Virus record (IMG/VR): IMGVR_UViG_3300035083_000019 | Coordinates: 1 to 22,824 of that record | Strand: one strand, 5' to 3' | Length of the DNA: 22,824 nt | From: a virus | Shown here: positions 7,218 through 16,200 of the stretch, in pieces | Layout of the letters: each line of letters starts with the position of its first letter | How positions within the stretch are numbered: position 1 is the stretch's first letter | Position numbers and translations under genes: made by a program | Notes under the pieces: generated by a model | What the model saw: only the letters and a program-made list of their open reading frames with translations | Databases searched by the model: none | Told to the model about the DNA's origin: nothing

Positions 7218-9297
7218 CTTTAGTGGGTACGTCACGAAGAGCGGCATCAGGTGCTCCGATGGCAGGACCATAGTGGCCCATGCCTTCAAGAGTAGCGATA
7301 AGCAGCAGGTTCCGCTCGTGTGGCAGCACCAGCACAACGAACCCGAGAACGTCCTCGGCCATGTCATGCTTACCAACCGCGATGACGGAGTGTGGGGAGA
7401 CGGTTTCTTCAACGAGACTCCTCCGGCTCAGCAGGCAAAAGCCCTTGTCATCCACAAGGACATCACAAATCTCAGCATTTATGCCAATCAGCTCGTTGAG
7501 CACGCCAAGAACGTCGTTCATGGCGTCATCCGCGAAGTGAGCCTGGTTCTGTCCGGTGCCAATCCTGGTGCTTACATCGAGAACGTCAGCATCGCGCATT
7601 CCGAAGACAACATTCAGATCGTCGAGGATGAAGCCATCATTTACAGCGGTTCTCCGCTGGTTCTTGCGCATGCTGTCGATGGCATCAGTACTCTGGTACC
7701 ACCTCCGAGGCAGGTTGGCCAGAAGAAAGGCCCGATGCCCAAGCCGAAGACGCAGACTCCAACAGCAGCCAATCCCGATCCTGATGGAGACGGCGACAAC
7801 GATTTGTTCGATCCGGCGGATGGCGGTCTGGGTCCGGACGCCACTGTTCAGCAGGTGTACGACACGCTGACGCCACAACAGAAGACTATGGTAAACGCTA
7901 TGGTTGGCGCTGCCATGGATAACGTGTCGCAGAGCGGCGTGAGTTCAGACGACCCGGACAAGATCATCCACGACAAGAACCAGAAGGGCGACGCAGTGAC
8001 CCGAAACGTCTTCGACCAGGATTCTACAGACGGCAAGAAAGTGGCCGGAGCTACTCTATCGCATTCCGACATCAAGGGGATATTCGACTCTGCCCGCAAG
8101 GATGGATCTCTGAAGGCTGCGGTCGAGTCGTACGCTCTTGCTCACGGCATCGACAACATCTCAACTCTGTTCCCGTACGACCAGGCCGTCACTGATTCTC
8201 CGGACTTCATCAGCCGGAGGATGGAATGGGTGTCCAACGTTCTGGCCTCGACCCGGAAGACGCCTTTCTCCCGGATCAGGAGCTGGACTGCCGACATCAC
8301 ATTCCAGGAAGCTCGTGCCAAGGGTTACATCAAGGCCGCGCTGAAGAAGGAAGAGTTCATCCGGATCGCACGCCGGATCACGACTCCTCAGACCATCTAC
8401 AAGAAGCAGAAGCTCGACCGCGACGACATCCTGGACATCACCGAGTTCAACGTGGTCACCTGGCTGCAGACCGAAATGCGTCTCTTGCTTGACGAGGAGC
8501 TCGCTCGCGCAGTTCTGATCGGTGACGGCCGGGATGCCGATGACCCGGACAAGATCAACACGTCGAACGTCAGGCCGATCTACGGTGACGACGAGATGTA
8601 TGTCACCAATGTCTGGGTCGATCAGGCAGCCATCAACGTCGCCAATATCGGCCCTGACGCGATCGTTGACGGAATTGTCAACGCTTTCCGATTCTACAGG
8701 GGATCCGGGAATCCAATCCTGTACACAACCAGGATCTGGCTTGCGAAGATGCTCCTGATCAAGGACACTCTCGGTCGCAGGATCTATCCGACCGCCGTGG
8801 AACTCTCCGCTGCAATCGGCGTCAACGACATCATTCCATGTGAGGTTATGGAGTCCATTCCGAACCTCATCGGGATCGTGGTCAACCTGACCGACTACAC
8901 GAACGGCACCGACCGCGGCGGCGAGGTGTCGATGTTCGATTTCTTTGATATAGATTATAACCAGTTTAAGTATCTCATGGAGACCCGCATGTCGGGTGCC
9001 ATGACCAAGTACCGCGGTGCTCTGGTTGTTCAGCAGTTCACCGGAACAGGCTTGCTGCCGCTGCCTGCTGCTCCGACCTTCAACGAGGTCACCGGTGTCG
9101 GCACCATTCCGGCATTCTCTGGTCTGCACTACACATACAAGGTCGTTGCAGATGACGGTTCTCTGGGTTCGGCTCTGACTCTTGGTGCTCAGGCTGCGAT
9201 CAACCCGGGTGCCTATGTCACCTACCGGGCCGTTCCGGACTCTGGATACGACTTCGCGGCCGAGAACATCGAGTGGACTTTCCGTCGCGACAACTGA
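7207..9297 (+). CDS. Capsid maturation protease fused to HK97-type major capsid protein, with C-terminal Ig-like domain
   Basis: One 696-residue polypeptide holds most of the head-building functions. Residues 1-160 resemble a prohead protease: VPLVWQHQHNEPENVLGHV (His near 41) and IREVSLVLSGANPGAYI (probable catalytic Ser112). Residues about 160-285 are a Pro/Lys linker and a low-complexity, acidic, scaffold-like stretch (PDGDGDNDLFDPADG, then TPQQKTMVNAMVGAAM). Residues 286-610 are the HK97-fold shell protein, with PFSRIRSWTADITFQEARAK, TIYKKQKLDRDDILDITEF, LLLDEELARAVLIGDGR and METRMSGAMTKYRGALVV. Residues 620-696 add a beta-domain (GLHYTYKVV, VTYRAVPDSGYDFA, IEWTF). The start follows AAGGAG at 7190-7195 and overlaps the portal gene. 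Codons favour C/G-ending forms, fitting the most abundant virion protein. Fused protease-capsid genes are known in actinophages. Confidence 0.93.
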   Translation: MVPDFSGYVTKSGIRCSDGRTIVAHAFKSSDKQQVPLVWQHQHNEPENVLGHVMLTNRDDGVWGDGFFNETPPAQQAKALVIHKDITNLSIYANQLVEHAKNVVHGVIREVSLVLSGANPGAYIENVSIAHSEDNIQIVEDEAIIYSGSPLVLAHAVDGISTLVPPPRQVGQKKGPMPKPKTQTPTAANPDPDGDGDNDLFDPADGGLGPDATVQQVYDTLTPQQKTMVNAMVGAAMDNVSQSGVSSDDPDKIIHDKNQKGDAVTRNVFDQDSTDGKKVAGATLSHSDIKGIFDSARKDGSLKAAVESYALAHGIDNISTLFPYDQAVTDSPDFISRRMEWVSNVLASTRKTPFSRIRSWTADITFQEARAKGYIKAALKKEEFIRIARRITTPQTIYKKQKLDRDDILDITEFNVVTWLQTEMRLLLDEELARAVLIGDGRDADDPDKINTSNVRPIYGDDEMYVTNVWVDQAAINVANIGPDAIVDGIVNAFRFYRGSGNPILYTTRIWLAKMLLIKDTLGRRIYPTAVELSAAIGVNDIIPCEVMESIPNLIGIVVNLTDYTNGTDRGGEVSMFDFFDIDYNQFKYLMETRMSGAMTKYRGALVVQQFTGTGLLPLPAAPTFNEVTGVGTIPAFSGLHYTYKVVADDGSLGSALTLGAQAAINPGAYVTYRAVPDSGYDFAAENIEWTFRRDN

Positions 9298-9306
9298 AGG
9301 AGCTAG

Positions 9307-9639
9307 ATGCGGTTCTCCGGAGCCGTAGGCTATGCAACTAGTGAGGAAACGGCACCAGGCGTCTATGAGCAAATCATCACTGAGAAGGTTTATTACGGTG
9401 ATGTTATCCGCAATGATAGACGCTTGGTGCCGCCCTCGCAGGTGCCTCCGGTACTCAACGTTGGCCTCTCACTTGAGAACTCGTTCAGCATCGTTGGCGA
9501 CGCTGATGCCTACGCGAATTACTTGAACATGAGATACGTCAGATGGGAGGGAACTGTCTGGCAGATTACCAACGTAGAGGTTAGGCGTCCACGGCTTGTA
9601 TTGACGGTTGGAGGTCAATGGAATGGGAACACGGCTTGA
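9307..9639 (+). CDS. Head-tail connector, stopper-like neck protein
   Basis: A 110-residue protein directly after the capsid gene, behind AAGGAG at 9297-9302. Diagnostic stretches are MRFSGAVGYA, EQIITEKVYYGDVIRNDRR, NVGLSLENSFSIVGDADAYA and MRYVRWEGTVWQITNVEV ending in RPRLVLTVGGQWNG. I recognise this pattern from neck proteins encoded between capsid and tail tube genes in many siphoviruses; it closes the head or joins it to the tail. It resembles head-closure (stopper) proteins more than the helical adaptor type. Its stop lies inside the next gene. The exact neck position is inferred from gene order. Confidence 0.75.
   Translation: MRFSGAVGYATSEETAPGVYEQIITEKVYYGDVIRNDRRLVPPSQVPPVLNVGLSLENSFSIVGDADAYANYLNMRYVRWEGTVWQITNVEVRRPRLVLTVGGQWNGNTA
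9610..9615 (+). promoter_or_regulatory. Ribosome binding site deciding the tail terminator start
   Basis: GGAGGT lies seven bases before the ATG at 9623, inside the 3' end of the previous gene. It supports ATG 9623 over the upstream in-frame TTG at 9608, which overlaps the site itself. Confidence 0.65.
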
Positions 9640-9928
9640 GTTGCAGAGCCTCCTTCTAGGTCTCCAGGATGGTGTTCATGTATATTTCCAGCCTCCGCCT
9701 GACACTGAGGTTATCTATCCAGCGATAATCTACAACCGAAATTACCAGACGGTTAATTTCGCGGACAATATTCCTTATGGCCGGAAAATCAGATACCAGA
9801 TTACTATAATTGACCGGGATCCGGACAGTCTGATTCCAGATAAGGTCGCTGAGTTGCCGTTGACGACGTATGTCAGGCATTATACGACCGAAAACCTCAA
9901 TCACGACATTTATTACACCTACTTCTAA
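9623..9928 (+). CDS. Tail terminator-like protein
   Basis: A 101-residue protein from ATG 9623, overlapping the preceding gene by 17 bases. It runs LLLGLQDGVHVYFQPPPD, VIYPAIIYNRNYQ, FADNIPYGRKIRYQITIIDRDPDS and ends TTENLNHDIYYTYF. The strand-turn-strand order with YPAIIY, YQITIIDRDPDS and the closing LNHD..Y..YF is what I know from small tail-terminator or tail-completion proteins next to the tail tube gene. These cap the tail tube and provide the joining surface for the head. The next gene, separated by nine bases, is the tail tube protein, which fits. Confidence 0.75.
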   Translation: MGTRLELQSLLLGLQDGVHVYFQPPPDTEVIYPAIIYNRNYQTVNFADNIPYGRKIRYQITIIDRDPDSLIPDKVAELPLTTYVRHYTTENLNHDIYYTYF

Positions 9929-9937
9929 GGAGAAGTA

Positions 9938-10813
9938 ATGACAAAGGTTGTCTGGGATGACACCGGCAACAGACGATTCGAGACGGGCGTCGATCAAGGC
10001 GTTCTCTATCCGCTGAATCCCTCGACACAGCTCTACGACACCGGTTTCGCCTGGAATGGCCTGACCATGGTCAAGGAGCAGCCAACTGGCGCCGCTTCAA
10101 ACCCGCAGTACGCTGACAACATCAAGTACATGACTTTGTTGTCAACAGAACTCTACGGCGGAACGATCGAGGCATTCACTTATCCAGAAGAGTTCGGTGC
10201 TTGTGACGGGACTGTGACGCCAGTTGATGGCGTTGTCATCGGCCAGCAGGCCAGGCAGATGTTCGGCTTGTCTTACCGGTCCAAGATCGGCAACGACGTC
10301 TCGCCTGATCTGGGATTCAAGCTGCATCTCGTGTACGGAGCCATTGCAGCTCCAGCTGAGAGGGATTACGCAACAGTCAACGCTTCGCCGGGACCTGTTC
10401 AGTTCTCATGGGTCTTCGAGACCTATGGCGTCCCAATGGCGAACATGAAGCCGGTCTCTCTGATTGAGATCGACAGTACCGAGGTAGATTCCACTGCCTT
10501 GTCCAACCTGATGGACTTCCTGTACGGCACCAGCGGCTCTGCGCCGAGTCTTCCAATGCCGGATGCCGTCTTGGCGCTGTTCAGCGGTTCAGTTAACATG
10601 ATCACGTTGACTGCACCAACCTTCGATGGTGCTCACACCATTACCATTCCGTCTGAGACCGGCGTGACCTACTACGTCGACGGTGTGGTCCACACTGCTG
10701 GATCTCAGCTTCTCACTTCCGGTCAGAAGAAGGTCGTCACAGCAATTCCGAGCAACGGTTACGTGTTCAACAAGCCCTTCGTTGCTGAATGGCTGTTCAC
10801 GTTCGTCTCGTGA
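9938..10813 (+). CDS. Major tail tube protein with C-terminal Ig-like domain
   Basis: A 291-residue protein that should polymerise into the tail tube. Residues 1-205 carry the family pattern: ETGVDQGVLYPL, FAWNGLTMVKEQPTGA, YADNIKYMTLLSTELYGG, TIEAFTYPEEFGACDG, QMFGLSYRSKIGND and FKLHLVYGAIAAPAERDYAT. Residues about 224-291 form a separate beta-domain (GAHTITIPSETGVTYYVDG, KKVVTAIPSNGYVF, EWLFTFV) that resembles the capsid protein C terminus. Start ATG follows TAAGGAGAAGT. C/G-ending codon preference matches high expression. A diverged paralogue lies at 11385-12164, with the chaperone gene between. Confidence 0.93.
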   Translation: MTKVVWDDTGNRRFETGVDQGVLYPLNPSTQLYDTGFAWNGLTMVKEQPTGAASNPQYADNIKYMTLLSTELYGGTIEAFTYPEEFGACDGTVTPVDGVVIGQQARQMFGLSYRSKIGNDVSPDLGFKLHLVYGAIAAPAERDYATVNASPGPVQFSWVFETYGVPMANMKPVSLIEIDSTEVDSTALSNLMDFLYGTSGSAPSLPMPDAVLALFSGSVNMITLTAPTFDGAHTITIPSETGVTYYVDGVVHTAGSQLLTSGQKKVVTAIPSNGYVFNKPFVAEWLFTFVS

Positions 10814-10830
10814 TTTGAAGGGATAAGCGA

Positions 10831-11370
10831 ATGCTCCGGCTCGTAATAGTTACAAATGAAGGATTTAATGAGAAGACAAGCGAATTCGTCGTCTCAGACT
10901 CACAAGTAATAGAGTTGGAGCATTCGCTTATCTCGCTGTCAAAATGGGAGTCCAAATGGGAAATTCCCTTCCTGGGAAGTCAGGACAAGACTGAGGAACA
11001 AGTTCTGGATTATGTAAGGATGATGTTTCTCCCGGGGGAATTTCCTGAGGATCTCATTGAAAAGTTCACTGAAAAAACTTACACTGCAGTCAATGACTAC
11101 ATCAACAAGAAGATGACGGCTACGTGGTTTAATGAACTTACGAAGCCAGCAAGCAACGAAATCGTTACCGCCGAACTGATTTACTACTGGATGATCGCAC
11201 TTGGTATCCCGTTCGAATGTCAGGAATGGCATCTGAACCGTTTGCTGACTCTGATCAAGGTCTGCAACATCAAGAATACTCCGAATGAAAAGTCAGGTCG
11301 GAAAGAGACTGGTGATGAGCGGCGGGCGCGTAACGAATTGATGAAGAAGAAACTCGGTACTAATGGCTGA
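10831..11370 (+). CDS. Tail assembly chaperone
   Basis: A 179-residue, mostly helical protein recognised by LISLSKWESKWEIPFLGSQDK, the Asp/Tyr segment EEQVLDYVRMMFLPGEFP, and especially ITAELIYYWMIAL-like and WHLNRLLTLIKVCNIKN stretches near residues 110-150, ending in a basic tail (RARNELMKKKLGTNG). I know this combination from actinophage tail assembly chaperones, which bind the tape measure during tail assembly and are absent from the finished virion. The start follows GAAGGGAT. No second overlapping reading frame follows, so I see no lambda G/GT-type frameshift product; the next gene starts 15 bases later. Confidence 0.85.
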   Translation: MLRLVIVTNEGFNEKTSEFVVSDSQVIELEHSLISLSKWESKWEIPFLGSQDKTEEQVLDYVRMMFLPGEFPEDLIEKFTEKTYTAVNDYINKKMTATWFNELTKPASNEIVTAELIYYWMIALGIPFECQEWHLNRLLTLIKVCNIKNTPNEKSGRKETGDERRARNELMKKKLGTNG

Positions 11371-11377
11371 GAGGAGG
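11371..11377 (+). promoter_or_regulatory. Ribosome binding site supporting a TTG start
   Basis: GAGGAGG lies seven bases before TTG 11385. No ATG or GTG lies at a suitable distance, and the encoded product aligns from its first residues with the tail tube family, so the TTG start is accepted. Confidence 0.65.
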
Positions 11378-11384
11378 TTGCAGG

Positions 11385-12164
11385 TTGACGCGACTTGGTT
11401 GGGATTCGATAGGCGACCATGTTTACGAAAGAGGAGTCGATCGAGGCGTTCTCTATGTTGATGGGCTCGATGGAGTGGCCTGGAATGGTCTTATTACCGT
11501 TTCTGAGAAACCTTCAGGAGGTCATCAGCCTTACTACATAGACGGATCCAAGTTTAATCAGGATTCAGCTTCTGAGGATTTTGATCTGACAATCGACGCC
11601 TTCACGTATCCAAGCGAATTCGAATCATGCGAAGGCATAGATTCATTCAACACGGGACTGTACTTGACGAGTCAGCCGAGAAAGTCGTTCGGATTCTCAT
11701 ACAGAACGCTTATCGGAAACGACACATCGTCTGATGCGGGTTATAAAATTCATATCGTTTACAACGCAATGGCTATGCCGACAGGAAGAAACAACCTTTC
11801 TGAATCGAGTCAGGTCAACCCGCTTATCTTCAGCTGGGATGTTCAGACCGTTCCAATTCCCATTCCAGGTTTTAAGAGTACTTCGCACATCGTAATTGAT
11901 TCACGTGTGATAAGCGGGCCTGCACTCTCAGGCATAGAGGATATTCTCTACGGAAGTGGTAGTACTGCTCCAAGAATACCTACCGTTTCTGAATTGAGCG
12001 CCGTTATTGACGTTTACGCAGGTCTTCTGGTCATTGATTACGGAGATGGAACAGCCAATATCAGCGGTGTAAGTGTAGTAATGATTGATGCCAACACCTA
12101 CACAATCAACTGGCCATCTGTGGTCGAAATCGACGCAAATACATACAAGGTTACTACGTCGTGA
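11385..12164 (+). CDS. Second major tail protein paralogue
   Basis: A 259-residue protein clearly related to the gene at 9938: YERGVDRGVLYVDG against RFETGVDQGVLYPL, VAWNGLITVSEKPSGG against FAWNGLTMVKEQPTGA, TIDAFTYPSEFESCEG against TIEAFTYPEEFGACDG, and FGFSYRTLIGND against FGLSYRSKIGND, with DILYGSGSTAPRIP matching DFLYGTSGSAPSLP. The C terminus differs: from about residue 205 it has short internal repeats (VVMIDANTYTINW, VVEIDANTYKVTT) in place of the Ig-like domain. It begins with TTG. Codons are less C/G-biased than those of the first copy. It may be a minor ring in the tube, a collar or tip adaptor, or a replaced tube gene; copy number and position are not deducible here. Confidence 0.85.
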   Translation: MTRLGWDSIGDHVYERGVDRGVLYVDGLDGVAWNGLITVSEKPSGGHQPYYIDGSKFNQDSASEDFDLTIDAFTYPSEFESCEGIDSFNTGLYLTSQPRKSFGFSYRTLIGNDTSSDAGYKIHIVYNAMAMPTGRNNLSESSQVNPLIFSWDVQTVPIPIPGFKSTSHIVIDSRVISGPALSGIEDILYGSGSTAPRIPTVSELSAVIDVYAGLLVIDYGDGTANISGVSVVMIDANTYTINWPSVVEIDANTYKVTTS

Positions 12165-12176
12165 GAAAGGAATGAC

Positions 12177-12905
12177 ATGACTAGTGTGACAGTAATGACT
12201 GCCTCTCATATACAAGACCTCTTGAATGCAGTCGTTGCTACTGGAGCGATAGACTCAAGCGGCTTTCTCACTTTCACGCTCGCTGATGGGATAACTGTCA
12301 TAAATGTTGGACAGGTAACGACAAGTGTTATCACAAACGCTCTTGTCGAGAATGCAGCGATCAACGGAAGTAACCATCTCATTCTTACACTTGGCGACGG
12401 AGTGACAACGATTGATGTTGGAGCAATCTCGACTCCAGCTGTCACGAATGCCCTGGTAAAGAGCGGTTCGATCGACGCAACAACCAAACATCTGGTATTG
12501 ACTATGGGCGATAATAGTACTGTCGATCTTGGTTCGATCAATCCAGATCCAGTTCATGTTGACCCTGGTTTGAGTGCAACACCAGCATCGAACTTTACAG
12601 TGTCTCTTTTCACCGCACGCACTGCAAACGGTTATGCGTCAATACATCTTGAGTGCACGTACACAGGCACTACATTGACCGGAGATACTCACGGAGACAT
12701 AACAAATACGCTAGTTGCCACACTACCAGTTGGTCTTCGTCCTGCAGTTTCGAATTTCCAGGCGTGGGATACCAGCAGCACTGGAGGAGGAGTACTCATC
12801 TTCCTTACTGACGGAACGATTACTATTCAGACTCTTAGCCCGGGTGGCACTCTTGCTTCGGGAGGAAGTGTTCGCTGCGGGTTCTCTTACCTCATTGGGC
12901 CTTAA
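12177..12905 (+). CDS. Fibre-like protein with three beta-repeats and a C-terminal beta domain
   Basis: A 242-residue protein. Residues about 12-125 hold three diverged repeats of about 37 residues: ITNALVENAAINGSNHLIL followed by DGVTTIDVG is the clearest, preceded by a copy with AIDSSGFLTFTLADGITVINVG and followed by one with SIDATTKHLVLTMGDNSTVDLG. A short Pro-rich hinge (NPDPVHVDPG) leads to a C-terminal beta domain, residues 136-242, with LPVGLRPAVSNFQAW, GGVLIFLTDGTITIQ and a closing GFSYLIG, a pattern common at the ends of phage fibres and receptor-binding proteins. The ATG follows AAAGGAATG. I infer a trimeric fibre or knob-bearing appendage. Its position between tail tube and tape measure genes is not the usual one for a tip fibre. 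Confidence 0.7.
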   Translation: MTSVTVMTASHIQDLLNAVVATGAIDSSGFLTFTLADGITVINVGQVTTSVITNALVENAAINGSNHLILTLGDGVTTIDVGAISTPAVTNALVKSGSIDATTKHLVLTMGDNSTVDLGSINPDPVHVDPGLSATPASNFTVSLFTARTANGYASIHLECTYTGTTLTGDTHGDITNTLVATLPVGLRPAVSNFQAWDTSSTGGGVLIFLTDGTITIQTLSPGGTLASGGSVRCGFSYLIGP

Positions 12906-12913
12906 GGAATCAG

Positions 12914-13294
12914 ATGGTTAATATTACGACATCAGGTTCATTCGACAGAACAGACCGTTTTCTTTCCCGAATGTCAAAGAGAAACATAATCAGTAATCTC
13001 AACTCTTATGGCCAAATGGGAGTAGACGCACTTTCAGCAGCAACTCCTGCTTCTACAGGCGAGACTGCAGCTTCCTGGTATTATGAAATTCAGGGAAGCG
13101 GTCTCGACTTTATTATCCGGTGGTGCAATCGTCATCTTGATAGTGCCGGAACTCCCATCGTAATCATGCTTCAACTAGGTCACGGAACTGGAACCGGAGG
13201 GTACGTACAAGGACGGGATTTCATTAACCCGGCAATCGCGACTATATTTGATCAGATTGCCAACGATGCGTGGAAGGAGGTGATGTCTTCATGA
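12914..13294 (+). CDS. HK97 gp10-like tail completion protein
   Basis: A 126-residue protein. The N terminus is amphipathic and basic (FDRTDRFLSRMSKRN), followed by VDALSAATPASTGETAASWYYEI, where the TPxxTGxTAxSW-type stretch is typical of HK97 gp10-like proteins. The C-terminal half has IIRWCNRH, LQLGHGTGTGGYVQGRDFINPAI and FDQIANDAWKEV. I know this GHGTGTGGYVxGRDFINPA element from small proteins of siphovirus tail modules. The last codons overlap the tape measure start, and the tape measure ribosome binding site is inside this gene. Likely a neck or tail-completion protein. Confidence 0.75.
   Translation: MVNITTSGSFDRTDRFLSRMSKRNIISNLNSYGQMGVDALSAATPASTGETAASWYYEIQGSGLDFIIRWCNRHLDSAGTPIVIMLQLGHGTGTGGYVQGRDFINPAIATIFDQIANDAWKEVMSS
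13274..13284 (+). promoter_or_regulatory. Ribosome binding site deciding the tape measure start
   Basis: AAGGAGGTGAT is a full-length Shine-Dalgarno match ending seven bases before ATG 13291. It rules against the in-frame GTG at 13270, which lies upstream of the site. Confidence 0.75.
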
Positions 13295-16200
13295 GCGGAA
13301 GTATCGATGAACGTATAGTCGAAATGACATTCAGAGGTACAGCATTTGCTGCGGGGATCAAGAATTCTCTAACTTCCCTGAACAGTCTTAAGACTGGCCT
13401 GAATAGCCTTAAGGGATCTGAAGCAGACATCAATAATCTTGATGCCGCAGGAAAGAGATTCTCCCTCAAAGGAATGTCCAATGGAATCGAAGGACTTGCA
13501 GGCAAGTTCAAGTCTCTCGGAATAGTTGGCGTCACTGCTCTTGCTACCATCACAAACAAAGCAGTCAACGTAGGTATATCTCTAGTCAAAGCACTGACAA
13601 TTGATCCGATCAAGGCTGGCTTTGACGTCTATGAGACGAAGATAAATGCGATTCAGACTATTCTTGCCAACACTGCTGCCGCTGGTACAACGCTTAAGCA
13701 AGTTACTGCAGCTCTTGCTCAACTTAACACTTACGCGAATCTGACCGTATATAACTTTGGTGAGATGGCAAGGAACATTGGTACGTTCACAGCTGCTGGC
13801 GTAGGATTGAAGACTGCAGTTGCCTCGATCAAGGGTATTGCAAACCTTGCCGCTCTCTCCGGCGCAAGTGCTGATCAAGCTTCGAGAGGTATGTATCAGC
13901 TCTCTCAGGCAATCGCTGCTGGCAGAGTCAAACTGCAAGACTGGAACTCGGTTGTTAATGCTGGTTTCGGCGGTAAAGTATTCCAGACGGCTCTGATAAA
14001 CACAGCAAGAGCCTTTGGCATTAACGTCGATGCTATGATTAAGAAGGCTGGAAGTTTCAGGCAATCTCTTCAGACCGGATGGATCTCTTCTAAAGTTCTG
14101 ACTACGGCTCTGGCCACATTTACAGGCGATCTTAGTAATGCTCAGCTTAGGGCACTTGGTTTCACTGAAAAAGAAACCATAGCCATTCAGAAACAGGCCA
14201 AAATAGCAGTTCAGTCAGCGACTCAAATCAGGACGATAACTCAACTTAATCAGGCTCTGAAGGAAGAAGTCGCAACTGCCTGGGCATCTGTATTCCAGGC
14301 GATAATCGGAAACAGTCATCAGGCTGTGAAGACTCTTTCGGCTATTCATAGTGCTGCGGAAAACTTCCTCACTAAGCCGATTTACAGTCTGGCCAAGGTT
14401 CTTCAGCAATTTACAGATCTGGGTGGCCGAGCGGTTGTCATTAAAAGCCTTGAGAATGTGCTTCACTCTCTTGGTACTATTCTTCATGTTGTCGGTGAGG
14501 CATTCAGATCTGTCTTCCCGTCAACTGGCGGTGGTGCTGCCAGTGGATTGCTTTCCATGGCCAAGGCTTTTGAAAGATTCACTGCGGCCCTGACTCCTAG
14601 TGCAAAAACTCTGGGTTATCTGAAATCGATCTTCGCGGGACTCTTTTCAGCCGTTAAAATTGTTTATGATGTAATCAGCGGCTTGATACGAGTAATATTC
14701 CATCTGGGAGATTCGGCCTCAAAAAGCGGTGCTGGTTTCCTGGCCCTGATAGCTAAACTAGGCGATTTCATTACTAAGATCCGGAAGTCGATCGAGTCTG
14801 GTACTGCTCTTGGAAATTTCTTCCGTGTACTCGGTACGATTCTCTCCTTCCCGATCAAGGTCATAGAAGCTATTATCAGCAAGCTCGGTGGAATGGGCGG
14901 AGCTTTCGGAAAAGCAACTGGCGGTATTTCAGGATTCATTCAGAAGATCGGCGATTTCTTCAAGAATATTGCTAACTTCATTATTAAGGGCATTAATAGC
15001 GGAAACTTCAGCGCAATAGCCAGTTTGCTTAACCATCTTCTTGTAGGCAGCATCCTTCTGACAGTCAAGAAGTTCTTCAGTGGTTTCGGAAAAGCTAGTG
15101 GTGCAGGCGGAGGTATATTCGCAGGCATCAAAGAATCACTTGAAGGTTTGAACAAAACGTTTGAGACCATGCAAAACAAGCTCAAGTCAGGTATACTTAA
15201 GAACATTGCTATTGCAATAGGTATACTTGCGGTCTCACTATTGCTTCTGTCATTCATCAAACCCGCTAATTTGGCTAAGGCAGTCGCTGCTATCACTGTG
15301 ATGATGACTGAACTCATCACATCTATGAAGTTCTTGGTCAAGTTCAGCGAAGAAGGCGGCATCCTTCAAATGATAGCTGCCGCGGCAGCTCTTGACTTGC
15401 TAGCTGTGGCGATCCTGATTCTTGCTGCTGCTGTAGCAATTCTTTCTCACTTCAGCTGGGAGCAACTGGGCAAGGGATTGTCCGCAATTGCAGTTTTGCT
15501 AGCCTCGCTTGCACTTACGACCAAACTTCTGTCCGCTGATTCAAAGGGACTTATCGCTTCGGCGATTGCCATCGGAATTCTGGCTGTTTCGCTGAACATA
15601 CTGGCAATTGCAGTCGGAACACTCGGAAAACTTCCAGTAGCCAACCTGGTCAAGGGAATTGCCGCGATTGCCGTACTCCTGGCGATCATGGCTGGATTCA
15701 ACGCAATTAGCGGTACTCAGCTCATTCGTACCGGACTTGCAATGGTCATCGTCGGAGCAGCACTTATTGTCATCTCCAAGGCTGTAGGAAGTCTTGGAGC
15801 CATGTCAATCGGAACTTTGGCCAAGGGGATTATCTCCATTGCTGTTGTTCTTGGTGTTCTCGCAGCCGGTATGCTTGTTATGGAAGGCTCGATTCCTGGT
15901 GCAGTAGCACTAGTTATTGCTGCAGCTGCTCTTGAGATACTAGGCAATGTATTGCGCAAAATGGGATCAATGTCGTGGGGTTCCATTGCAAAATCACTAG
16001 TTCTTCTATTCGGATCACTTTTGCTTATCGCAGCAGCAATGATTGCCATGGAAGCAGCTCTTCCGGGAGCAGCCGCATTGCTTGTCGTTGCAGCATCGTT
16101 GGCAATCTTGACGCCAATTCTGATTGCTCTGGGCCACATGTCCTGGACGGCAATCGCCAAAGGCCTTCTAGCTCTCGCAGGCGTTTTCCTGGTTTTGGCT

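Noticed and set aside
7045-7878. 277-codon open frame on the minus strand
   Set aside because: Antisense to the portal 3' end and the protease domain; no recognisable domain and no gene-like neighbours on that strand.
8161-9372. 403-codon open frame on the minus strand
   Set aside because: It lies wholly antisense to the capsid fusion and its neighbour, shows no family motif, and its openness follows from the biased codon use of the capsid gene.
11340-11400. Programmed -1 frameshift joining the chaperone to the second tail tube gene
   Set aside because: I see no convincing slippery heptamer in the short possible overlap, and the tail tube gene has its own ribosome binding site.
13270-13290. 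Upstream GTG start for the tape measure
   Set aside because: The strong ribosome binding site at 13274-13284 lies downstream of that codon and points to ATG 13291.
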